A stretch of DNA of 15,435 nt from Pseudomonadota bacterium (lineage in GTDB: Bacteria > Pseudomonadota > Alphaproteobacteria > Caulobacterales > Caulobacteraceae): the NCBI GenBank assembly GCA_023436945.1, contig JAEZHG010000106.1, positions 1 to 15,435 on the forward strand, in the 5' to 3' direction. The notes below the pieces were generated by a model that was given only the letters and a program-made list of their open reading frames with translations, was not told the DNA's origin and did no database searches. This document shows positions 1 to 6,318 of the stretch, in pieces (within the stretch, counting starts at the first letter, position 1; each line of letters opens with the position of its first letter). A program made the position numbers and the translations under genes.

Positions 1-468
1 GGCATCGGCCAAGAGCGCGGTGCCCGTATCGATACGGTCCCAAGCGAACACGCCCGGTTGCGACCATGCCTCCAGACCCGAAACGATGCGCGGCGCGCCG
101 TCCTTGATCGCGGCGTCCAGACCCTCAACCGCCTCGGGACGGGTGACTTGGGCGCGGCGATGGTGGGCCTTGGCGGTTTCGCCAAACTCCAGACCGAAGC
201 CTTTCAGCTCCTTGCCCAGACGCGAGCCACCCTTGTCCTTGGGGGCCATCACATCGAGCTTTCCGCCGACCTTGAGCACACGCAGGGCCTGCGCCAGCAC
301 ATAGCGGCGCTCGACCGCGCCCGGAGGGGCATAGACGGTGATCGTATCTGCCGAACCATCGGCCATGTCTTCCAGTGCCGCTGATCCCGGGATCAGGGGC
401 GAGGTCTGGGTGGCATCGAGGGGCGGATCAAACACGGCCGGCGGGCGGCCATAAATCAGGCTGGTCAT
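1..468 (-). CDS. RsmC-like 16S rRNA (guanine) methyltransferase, N-terminal part (truncated by window edge)
   Basis: The minus frame opens with ATG at 468 and stays open for 156 codons to base 1, so the gene continues outside the window. The start is supported by an AGGGG Shine-Dalgarno at 474-478. The product begins MTSLIYGRPPAV and contains a segment resembling the N-terminal pseudo-methyltransferase domain of RsmC-type enzymes: ITVYAPPGAVERRYVLAQAL, then LRVLKVGGKLDVMAPKDKGG, then the ETAKAHHRRAQV stretch near residue 107. The visible part ends at DRIDTGTALLADA, just where the SAM-binding catalytic domain should start, so the catalytic motifs (GxGxG, NPP) cannot be checked. In this family the reaction is N2-methylation of a 16S rRNA guanine (G1207 in E. 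coli), done on the 30S subunit. It is divergent from recQ. Another small-domain methyltransferase is possible; the family call is from recalled similarity. Confidence 0.75.
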   Translation of the reverse strand, partial: MTSLIYGRPPAVFDPPLDATQTSPLIPGSAALEDMADGSADTITVYAPPGAVERRYVLAQALRVLKVGGKLDVMAPKDKGGSRLGKELKGFGLEFGETAKAHHRRAQVTRPEAVEGLDAAIKDGAPRIVSGLEAWSQPGVFAWDRIDTGTALLADA

Positions 469-579
469 AGGCGCCCCTATACTGGTTTCGCGCCCTATAA
501 GCGACAGGCGGCTTTTGTGATGTGCTTTTGACTATTGGCAAGATGACTCCCGTGCCCGAATTGCGGCACAAGCGCCTGC

Positions 580-2457
580 ATGTTCGACCAGCCGTTCGAT
601 AGTTTCGATTACAGTGATCCCTCGCCGACGCTGGACGACGCCCGTGTCTTATTAAAGCGCGTCTGGGGCCACAGTGACTTTCGCGGCCTGCAAGCCGATG
701 TGATCGTCGAGGCCTTGGCAGGCCGTCATGTGATGGCCGTGCTGCCGACCGGCGGCGGCAAGAGCGTCTGCTACCAGATCCCGGCCATTCTTCGCCCCGG
801 CGTGGGACTGGTCGTCTCGCCACTGATCGCGCTGATGACCGATCAGGTCGAAGCCTTGAAGCAGCAGGGTGTGGCCGCCGCCCGTCTCGACAGCGGTATG
901 AGCGCCGAGGAGCGCGCTGCTGTCTGGCGCGATGCCCGTAACGGCGACCTCGACCTGCTTTATGTCTCGCCCGAAGGTCTGGCCGCTGGCTCCATGCTGG
1001 AGCGCCTGTCCGAATTGCCGATCAGTCTGATCGCCATCGACGAGGCCCACTGCGTTTCGCAATGGGGTCACGACTTCCGGCCGGACTATCGCACCCTTGG
1101 CCGTCTGGCCGAGGTCTTCCCGCGCGTGCCACGCATCGCCGTGACCGCCACTGCCGATGCCCGTACCCGCGAGGACATTCTGGCCTCCTTGCATCTGCAA
1201 GACGCCAAGGTCTTTGTCGACAGCTTCGCCCGTCCGAACCTGCAACTGTCGGGCGAGCGCAAGATCAACGGATCGCGCGCCCGCACCGACCAGCGCGTGG
1301 TCGAGTTGGTGTGCGAGCGCCCGCGCCGTTCGGGCGTGGTCTATTGCGGCAGCCGCGACGGCTGTGACCGTCTTGCACAGGAACTGCGCAACAACGGCGT
1401 CAACGCCATCAGCTATCACGCCGGTTTCGACAACCGCGAGCGCGACCTACGCCTCGACCGCTTCCTCAACGAGGAAGACGCCGTAATGGTCGCCACCATC
1501 GCCTTTGGCATGGGCGTCGACAAACCCGACGTGCGCTTTGTGATCCACGCCGATCCCCCCGGCAGTCTTGAGGCCTATTGGCAGGAGGTGGGTCGAGCGG
1601 GACGCGACGGCGAACCCGCCGAGGGCATTACGCTATTTGGCCCGTCCGACATCGCATGGTCGCTGCGCCGTCTCGAAGGCCGCCCGATGGCCGAGGAGGT
1701 CAAGCGCGTCCAGCAGCGCAAGGTGCGCCAGTTGTTTGCCATGCTGGATGGTGCCACCTGCCGTCCGCAGGCTGTGCGTCGCTATTTCGGTGAGGCTACG
1801 GCCGAGCCTTGCGGCTGCTGCGATATCTGTGGCGAGCCGCCGATGACTTTCGATGCGCTGGTTCCGGCGCAAAAGGCTCTGGCCGCTGTCCAGCGTCTGG
1901 GCGAACGTTTTGGCCGCACCCGCGTGGTCGATCACCTGATCGGCAAGTCCAAGGACAATGCCGCATGGGAAACGTCACTTTCGACCTTTGGTATCGGCAA
2001 AGACCTGTCCATCCTCGGTTGGCGCGATGTGTTCGATCACCTGATGTTCGAGGGTCTGTTGGTGGAAGAGGCCACCGACGGTTATCCGATCATCAAACTG
2101 GGTGAACCGGACGCTGTTCGCGGCGTCTATCGCGGAGAGCGCGAGGTGCGCGTGAAGCGGCCGCCTGCCCGCGAGATCATCGAGAAACCGCGCAAGAATC
2201 TGGGTCGCAACCTGCCTGCCGAAAGCCTCGATACGGATGTTCGCGCCCGCTTCGACGCGCTTCGCAACTGGCGCCGCGACCGTGCCAAGGAGCAGGGCGT
2301 GCCGCCCTACGTCATCTTCCAGGACAAGACGCTGGTCGAGATCGCCCTACAGGAACCGCGCGACCTGCAGGACCTTGGCCGCATCAATGGCGTGGGGGCA
2401 GGCAAGCTGGACCGCTATGGTCAGGCCGTGCTCGACGCCCTTCGCCAGATCGCCTGA
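580..2457 (+). CDS. recQ: ATP-dependent DNA helicase RecQ
   Basis: Superfamily 2 3'-5' DNA helicase acting in RecF-pathway recombination and stalled-fork processing. It is 625 aa, close to the usual family length, with all expected parts in order. The Walker A motif is LPTGGGKS (55-62), the DEAH box is at 154-157 followed by CVSQWGHDFRPDYR, motif III is VTATA (188-192), and motif VI is QEVGRAGRDG (335-344). The RecQ-type zinc site uses C394, C411, C414 and C417, with an extra Cys at 413. A winged-helix region follows (about 425-515), then a C-terminal HRDC domain (about 552-625) ending in an HhH-like GRINGVGAGKLDRYG. The ATG at 580 has no clear Shine-Dalgarno, and ATG 543 and GTG 552 upstream are out of frame. 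The gene diverges from the RsmC-like gene; its TGA directly abuts the stop of the converging hydrolase. Confidence 0.97.
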   Translation: MFDQPFDSFDYSDPSPTLDDARVLLKRVWGHSDFRGLQADVIVEALAGRHVMAVLPTGGGKSVCYQIPAILRPGVGLVVSPLIALMTDQVEALKQQGVAAARLDSGMSAEERAAVWRDARNGDLDLLYVSPEGLAAGSMLERLSELPISLIAIDEAHCVSQWGHDFRPDYRTLGRLAEVFPRVPRIAVTATADARTREDILASLHLQDAKVFVDSFARPNLQLSGERKINGSRARTDQRVVELVCERPRRSGVVYCGSRDGCDRLAQELRNNGVNAISYHAGFDNRERDLRLDRFLNEEDAVMVATIAFGMGVDKPDVRFVIHADPPGSLEAYWQEVGRAGRDGEPAEGITLFGPSDIAWSLRRLEGRPMAEEVKRVQQRKVRQLFAMLDGATCRPQAVRRYFGEATAEPCGCCDICGEPPMTFDALVPAQKALAAVQRLGERFGRTRVVDHLIGKSKDNAAWETSLSTFGIGKDLSILGWRDVFDHLMFEGLLVEEATDGYPIIKLGEPDAVRGVYRGEREVRVKRPPAREIIEKPRKNLGRNLPAESLDTDVRARFDALRNWRRDRAKEQGVPPYVIFQDKTLVEIALQEPRDLQDLGRINGVGAGKLDRYGQAVLDALRQIA

Positions 2458-3390
2458 TCAGTCTGCCAGAAAGCGCCTGACCGCCCGCTCCAACTGGTTG
2501 GGCGTGTCGATCATCACCATGTGCTCGGCCCCGTTCATACGCTCGAAACGGGCGGGACGGCGCAGATTGAGATAGCCATGGCGGAAGGCCGCATCGACCT
2601 TGGCGCGCGGATGGCCTTCCTTCTCGCTCCAGCCATACACAACCGTCACAGGGGCGGTGATTTCCGGCAGGCGGTAGCGAAGATCGGTCGAGAGCACCTC
2701 GTAAAGGCTCTGTGCCAGCACGCGGCGGTCACCGCCCTGCCAGCCCAAACCATTGAAAACATTGCCCGCCGCACCGCTGAGATCAACGCCCATGGTCGGG
2801 GCGCGGCTTCTTAGCGCTTCGTCGCCCAACAGGGTCACAACCGTATAGGCCAGCCGTGCAAAAGGCTCGACATCGGCGCGTGTCATGCCCGGATCAATCA
2901 GCGACGGGAAGAAGGGCGAGGAATCCAGAACCATCACCCGACCGATCGTCTCCTTGCCATCGGCTGCGATGCGCAGGGCCATCTGTCCCCCCATCGAGTG
3001 GCCGATGATGGCGGGTTTCTCCAGATCCATCTCTTCTATGTATCGTTGCACCTCCGCAGCGGATGGAGCGCCGACAAGACCATTGGCATTGCCTTCAGCG
3101 GGGTATTCGCCAAAGCCGCGTACATTGACCAGATGCAGGTCAAAGTCGCGCGCCAGAGCCGGTGCCAGCTTTTGCCAAACCGCCGAGGTAGAGGCCATGC
3201 CGGGGATCAGGATCACCGGCTTGCCCTGCGAATTGCCCATACGCTCGACCGCGATACGATCCGAGATAAAGTCTGCCTGTTCAATGGCATCCATGCTGCT
3301 GACAGGCTGGGCCACGGCGGCAGTCGTCACCGAAAATGACAGGCCCAGAACAAGGGCCACGAGCAAACTGTTTAGAGACCGGCGTATCAT
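2458..3390 (-). CDS. secreted alpha/beta-fold hydrolase
   Basis: A 310-aa protein with an N-terminal signal peptide: MIRRSL, a hydrophobic core, then AVAQ with likely cleavage after Ala27, so it probably acts in the periplasm or outside the cell. The mature part is a typical alpha/beta hydrolase. An oxyanion-hole strand reads VILIPGMAS (about 59-67), the nucleophile elbow GHSMGG places Ser132, and the catalytic His is probably H290 in NGAEHMVM. The acid is not certain: the usual place after strand VTVVYGW carries SEKE rather than Asp, so a Glu there may serve. No lid insertion identifies a substrate; esterase, lipase, lactonase or peptidase activity are all possible. ATG 3390 is preferred over an adjoining TTG at 3393. 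No strong Shine-Dalgarno is visible. It is divergent from the small secreted protein at 3502 and convergent with recQ. Confidence 0.9.
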   Translation of the reverse strand: MIRRSLNSLLVALVLGLSFSVTTAAVAQPVSSMDAIEQADFISDRIAVERMGNSQGKPVILIPGMASTSAVWQKLAPALARDFDLHLVNVRGFGEYPAEGNANGLVGAPSAAEVQRYIEEMDLEKPAIIGHSMGGQMALRIAADGKETIGRVMVLDSSPFFPSLIDPGMTRADVEPFARLAYTVVTLLGDEALRSRAPTMGVDLSGAAGNVFNGLGWQGGDRRVLAQSLYEVLSTDLRYRLPEITAPVTVVYGWSEKEGHPRAKVDAAFRHGYLNLRRPARFERMNGAEHMVMIDTPNQLERAVRRFLAD

Positions 3391-3501
3391 CAACTCACAC
3401 TGAAACGGGAAGACGGCAAAACCTCGACACAGCTATGAAACGCTGCCCCATTGCAAAGCGTGGCCAGAAGGATGAAATAAAGTTTCCTGGAGGATAAAAG
3501 C

Positions 3502-3996
3502 ATGTCTCTGAAAACTGTTTCCGGTCTTGCCGCCATCGCGGCCGCCTTTGTCACAGTTGCGACCGCCAATGCACAAGAAGCCGCCGTCGAGACCCTCGGC
3601 ACCCCAGCGGCCGCTGGCGAGGATTGGCACGTTGTTTCGCGTAGCAGCGCGACCGTCTACATGATCAACGTCAACGACATTCAAAAAGCCGATGGCGTCA
3701 CCTCGGTGAAGCTGGCGCGTGTTCCGGCATCGGGTGATGCCTCCGATTTGACCCACTCGGTTGGCCAGATCGACTTCAAATGCTCGGCCAACCAGTCGCG
3801 TCCGGGCGAAGAAGTCCTCTATGGCGCTGACGGCTCGATCGAAGACCGCATCAACGACGGCTATGACTTCGACCGCATCCCGCCGAACAGCCTTGATGCC
3901 TACACCAAGACCCTTGCCTGCGACGGCGAGCGTTCGAGCCAGAAGTTCCCGAGCATCCGCGCCTTCATCGAGGCCGGACGCCCCAACCCGAACTAA
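3502..3996 (+). CDS. small secreted protein of unknown function, surface-adhesin-E-like layout
   Basis: A 164-aa protein with a clear signal peptide (MSLKTVSGLAAIAAAF, cleavage probably after ATANA at residue 24), so it is exported. A strong GGAGG at 3489-3493 sits 8 nt before the ATG. The mature chain has exactly two cysteines, C94 in QIDFKC and C140 in TLAC, likely forming one disulfide. The order (a W-x-VV strand near 42, a VYMINVNDI strand, a VKLARV strand, then the two Cys regions separated by an Asp/Gly-rich loop and IPPNSLDAYTKTLAC) resembles the small beta-rich surface-adhesin-E-like exported proteins. That similarity is from memory of layout, not a search. It stands alone, followed by a strong bidirectional terminator. 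Function not known. Confidence 0.85.
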   Translation: MSLKTVSGLAAIAAAFVTVATANAQEAAVETLGTPAAAGEDWHVVSRSSATVYMINVNDIQKADGVTSVKLARVPASGDASDLTHSVGQIDFKCSANQSRPGEEVLYGADGSIEDRINDGYDFDRIPPNSLDAYTKTLACDGERSSQKFPSIRAFIEAGRPNPN

Positions 3997-4020
3997 TACC
4001 GGCTTGCTTCAAAAAATAAG

Positions 4021-4045
4021 GGCGGCTCCGTCAAACGGGGCCGCC
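4021..4045. terminator. bidirectional intrinsic terminator
   Basis: A 10-bp stem (4021-4030 with 4036-4045, one G-U pair) closes a 5-nt TCAAA loop. It is followed on the plus strand by TATGTTTTA and on the minus strand by CTTATTTTTT. It lies between the facing ends of the secreted-protein gene (3996) and the phosphatase gene (4055) and can serve both. Confidence 0.85.
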
Positions 4046-4054
4046 TATGTTTTA

Positions 4055-4840
4055 TCAGGACTTATTGGCCAGTACGGCGAGCACTGCCTTGGCCAGTTCC
4101 GCATCCCCTGCGGCGATGACACGGCCATCGTCAGCACGCGGAGCATCGCCGCTCCAGCTGGTGAAACTGCCGCCCGCTGCGGTCACGACAGGCATAAGGG
4201 CCGACCAGTCCCAGACCTTAAGCTCGCTCTCGACCACCAGATCGAGACGGCCATCGGCCACCATGGCATAGGCATAGGCATCACAGCCGTATCGGGCGAG
4301 ACGGACCGACTGTTTGACCCGCTCCCACGCCTCGCGGTCCTCGCCCTGGAAAATGTCCGGATCCGTCGTTGCCGACAGCGCCTGTGACAGGGCCGTGCCT
4401 TTACGGGTGTTCAACGGGCGTTCGCCATCCCTGGAAATCAGACGCGCACCACTGGGGCCGCCAAGGAAGATTTCGCCAATATAGGGTTGGCCGATTGCAC
4501 CGATCACAGGGGTGCCGCCCTGTCTCAGGCTGACCAGCGTGGTCCAGACCGGAAGACCCGAGATAAAGGCGCGAGTGCCGTCGATAGGGTCCAGAATCCA
4601 GACATTCTCGGCGTCTTCACGCTCGGAACCATATTCCTCGCCGATGATGCCGTGATCGGGATATCGATCATTGATCAGGGCACGCAGTGCGCGTTCCGCC
4701 GCGCGGTCAGCCTCGGTCACCGGATCAAAGGCACCGCCATCGGCCTTGTTCACCTGTTCGAAGGCCGCACGGAAAAACGGCAGGGACACCTCGGCAGCAA
4801 GGCGCGACAGTTCAACGGCAAAGGCTTCGAATTCGGTCAT
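4055..4840 (-). CDS. hisN: inositol-monophosphatase-family phosphatase, probable histidinol-phosphatase HisN
   Basis: A 261-aa member of the Mg2+-dependent, lithium-sensitive IMPase superfamily. The metal and phosphate motifs are present: GEEYG with E68, WILDPIDGT with D84 and D87, and VWDWSAL with D211. The C-terminal half (RYGCDAYAYAMVADGRLDLVV, then LKVWDWSALMPVV) fits the HisN group that dephosphorylates L-histidinol phosphate in histidine synthesis better than inositol or CysQ enzymes. That assignment is inference from remembered family patterns. ATG 4840 (MTEFEAFA) is chosen; the frame extends to a GTG at 4891, but that adds 17 residues outside the fold. The Shine-Dalgarno is weak. An XRE regulator gene lies 85 bp upstream on the same strand, so co-transcription is possible. 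The gene ends at the shared terminator at 4021-4045. Other his genes are not in the window. Confidence 0.88.
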   Translation of the reverse strand: MTEFEAFAVELSRLAAEVSLPFFRAAFEQVNKADGGAFDPVTEADRAAERALRALINDRYPDHGIIGEEYGSEREDAENVWILDPIDGTRAFISGLPVWTTLVSLRQGGTPVIGAIGQPYIGEIFLGGPSGARLISRDGERPLNTRKGTALSQALSATTDPDIFQGEDREAWERVKQSVRLARYGCDAYAYAMVADGRLDLVVESELKVWDWSALMPVVTAAGGSFTSWSGDAPRADDGRVIAAGDAELAKAVLAVLANKS

Positions 4841-4925
4841 GGCGACGGCATACACTGCCGCCCGTAGAACAACGAGAGACGATTGGCCCACCTGCCGAAA
4901 AAATCGTGTGAACCAAGGACTGGCA

Positions 4926-5210
4926 CTAGCCCGCCAGTCGCTCGCCGTCCTCGATCACATCGACAATGCCGCTATTGGCAGCGGTCGCCGTCTCTTCGAA
5001 CCCGTCGTAGAAATAGCTGACGTCGGTTTGCAGGGCTTCGGCCAGATAATAGAGACGGGCCGCCGAAATACGGTTGGCCCCGCACTCGTATTTCTGCACC
5101 TGCTGGAAACGGATATTCAGCCTGTCGCCCAGTTGTTGCTGGGTCAGGTTCAGCAGACGACGCCTGCGGCGCAGACGTCTTCCGATGTGCAGATCAATAT
5201 CTGTAGGCAC
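4926..5210 (-). CDS. short XRE/HipB-type helix-turn-helix regulator
   Basis: A 94-aa protein that is mostly one XRE DNA-binding domain. An Arg-rich first helix (GRRLRRRRRLL, 10-20) is followed by the HTH LTQQQLGDRLNIRFQQVQKYE (22-42), then GANRISAARLYYLAEAL. The FQQVQKYE recognition helix is typical of the many alphaproteobacterial XRE regulators, which commonly run to about 120-140 aa with a longer C-terminal tail; this one stops early at EDGERLAG. The start is GTG at 5210, with a GAGGA Shine-Dalgarno at 5218-5222. No in-frame ATG lies between it and the upstream TGA. A nearby ATG in the leader is out of frame. It sits 85 bp upstream of hisN on the same strand and diverges from the glsB-like gene. 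Its targets are unknown; local autoregulation is plausible. Confidence 0.85.
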   Translation of the reverse strand: MPTDIDLHIGRRLRRRRRLLNLTQQQLGDRLNIRFQQVQKYECGANRISAARLYYLAEALQTDVSYFYDGFEETATAANSGIVDVIEDGERLAG

Positions 5211-5217
5211 CCTGCGA

Positions 5218-5222
5218 TCCTC
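5218..5222 (-). promoter_or_regulatory. Shine-Dalgarno fixing a GTG start of the XRE gene
   Basis: GAGGA on the minus strand lies 7 nt before GTG 5210. Because no in-frame ATG is available upstream, this site decides the start. Confidence 0.6.
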
Positions 5223-5379
5223 GCATCCCTGTGCCGTTCCGGCACTTCCTGCCCTTTGAACAGCAAGTCAGGCGCCATTCGCTAATGGCAAAGCTCTGTA
5301 AAGAACACTGCAACCCGAGTTTCTCTCGCGCATTAGGCAGTCACAGGCGAAACGCCTCGGAAACTATAGGAGAGATCGT

Positions 5380-5634
5380 ATGAGTGGTTTTGGATTCATC
5401 GCCTGGATCATCATCGGTATCATCGCTGGCTGGCTCGCCGAAAAGATTATGAAACGCGACCACGGCCTGCTGACCAACCTTGTCGTTGGTATCGTCGGTG
5501 CCCTTCTGGGTGGCTTCCTCGTCAACCTGCTCGGGTTCGATGCCTCGGGCGGTTGGATTGCCGGTATCATCGTGGCCACGCTCGGCGCTGTGATCCTGCT
5601 GTTCCTTCTCAGCCTGATCAAACGACGCGCCTGA
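5380..5634 (+). CDS. GlsB/YeaQ/YmgE-family stress-response membrane protein
   Basis: An 84-aa, very hydrophobic protein. Glycine-rich transmembrane helices at about 4-19, 32-51 and 56-79 are separated by short charged loops (AEKIMKRD, and LLGFDASGG near 50), ending in KRRA. This is the layout of the transglycosylase-associated-protein / GlsB family: WIIIGIIAGWLAEKI, then VVGIVGALLGGFL. These are inner-membrane proteins linked to general stress, with unknown biochemical role. An AGGAGA Shine-Dalgarno at 5368-5373 supports the ATG. It is divergent from the XRE gene and followed 22 bp later by a strong shared terminator. I looked for an EcfG-type promoter (GGAAC, about 16-17 nt, CGTT) on this strand in the upstream spacer and did not see one. 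Confidence 0.92.
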   Translation: MSGFGFIAWIIIGIIAGWLAEKIMKRDHGLLTNLVVGIVGALLGGFLVNLLGFDASGGWIAGIIVATLGAVILLFLLSLIKRRA

Positions 5635-5656
5635 TCGATACGATCGGACAAAGAAA

Positions 5657-5682
5657 AAGGGCGACCCCAACGGGTCGCCCTT
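5657..5682. terminator. bidirectional intrinsic terminator
   Basis: A perfect 11-bp stem (5657-5667 with 5672-5682) closes a CAAC loop. It is flanked by an A-rich tract on the left and TTATCTTTT on the right. It lies between the convergent glsB-like and PRC-like genes and can stop transcription both ways. Confidence 0.92.
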
Positions 5683-5704
5683 ATCTTTTGGCTCAAGCCT
5701 GAAC

Positions 5705-6157
5705 TTAGGCGTTCGGCTCTTCGTCAGCGGCAGTGTCCGGCTCGACCGGCTCTGCAGTCTGGTCAGCATCCTGTGCGACCGGTTCTGCAGCGGCAGGGGC
5801 TTCACCGGCAATCGGTGCGGCTGCGTTGAAATCAGACAGGGTGGCGTCAACGACGATGTCGCTGCCTTCCATACGGATACCGTTCAGGGCCACCGGACGC
5901 ACGCTACCATCAGCGCCGCGTACAGTCAGTTCCTGACCGTTTGCACCGTTCTGGGCACCCACCAGCTTGCCAAGTTCGCTACCGTCAGCGCTCTTGACCG
6001 TGGAGCCAGGGGTGAGGGACAGGCTTTGCGGCTGGGCCGGAGCCTCTGCCGGAGCCGGCGGGGTAGCCGAATCTTGGGGTTGTTCCTGGGCGAAAGCAGG
6101 GGCGGCGATCATCAGGGCACCAGTCATGCTATACAGCAGGGCGGTCTTGCGGATCAT
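5705..6157 (-). CDS. secreted PRC-barrel-like protein with Pro/Ala/Glu-rich ends
   Basis: A 150-aa protein with a signal peptide (MIRKTALLYSMTGALMIAAPAFA, cleavage likely after residue 23). The mature part has three regions. The first is a Pro/Ala/Gln-rich linker (24-45). The second is a compact beta-rich core (about 50-108): PGSTVKSADGSELGKL, QELTVRGADGSVRPVAL, then IVVDATLSDF. The last is an acidic Ala/Pro/Glu/Asp tail (112-150). The core has the strand pattern of a PRC-barrel (V-x-x-x-D-G-x-x-x-G), but this is by eye only. No cysteines. AGGAG at 6164-6168 gives the start, and the leader has a small hairpin upstream. It probably sits in the periplasm, perhaps envelope-associated; no partner is suggested by the neighbours, and the function is unknown. 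Confidence 0.85.
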   Translation of the reverse strand: MIRKTALLYSMTGALMIAAPAFAQEQPQDSATPPAPAEAPAQPQSLSLTPGSTVKSADGSELGKLVGAQNGANGQELTVRGADGSVRPVALNGIRMEGSDIVVDATLSDFNAAAPIAGEAPAAAEPVAQDADQTAEPVEPDTAADEEPNA

Positions 6158-6175
6158 GTCAAACTCCTAGATTTG

Positions 6176-6192
6176 GCGAGCCTGACGCTCGC
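6176..6192 (-). other. hairpin in the leader of the PRC-like gene
   Basis: A perfect 6-bp inverted repeat (GCGAGC 6176-6181, GCTCGC 6187-6192) with a 5-nt loop lies 7 nt upstream of the AGGAG of the gene starting at 6157. It may stabilise the mRNA or lie in the promoter; there is no T-run, so it is not a terminator. Confidence 0.4.
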
Positions 6193-6250
6193 AAGATAGT
6201 GAACACCTCGTGTAAATGTTTGTTTCGCCTGCCCTGAAATGACCTTAGGC

Positions 6251-6286
6251 GGGCCACGGTTGGCCCAGAAACGCGGCAAACCGCCG
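6251..6286. other. two adjacent hairpins upstream of the mprF-like gene
   Basis: GGGCCA (6251-6256) pairs with TGGCCC (6261-6266) around CGGT. Just after it GCGG (6273-6276) pairs with CCGC (6281-6284) around CAAA, followed by GTATTTTG. They lie 33-68 nt before the ATG of a gene that has no visible Shine-Dalgarno. An attenuator-like leader or a promoter-region element is possible, but neither is shown. Confidence 0.35.
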
Positions 6287-6318
6287 TATTTTGAATTTAT
6301 GCTCCCCCTCCACGCCTC

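Noticed and set aside
652..1419. Minus-strand frame of 255 codons
   Set aside because: Antisense shadow of recQ helicase domain 1.
4841..4891. N-terminal extension of hisN to GTG 4891
   Set aside because: The added 17 residues are not part of the IMPase fold and have no ribosome site; ATG 4840 fits the family start.
5211..5379. EcfG-type (GGAAC/CGTT) stress promoter upstream of the glsB-like gene
   Set aside because: The only GGAAC is on the minus strand just before the XRE start, and no CGTT lies at the right distance.
5341..5850. Minus-strand frame of 169 codons across the glsB-like gene
   Set aside because: It crosses a strong terminator and overlaps two better-supported genes; its translation looks random.
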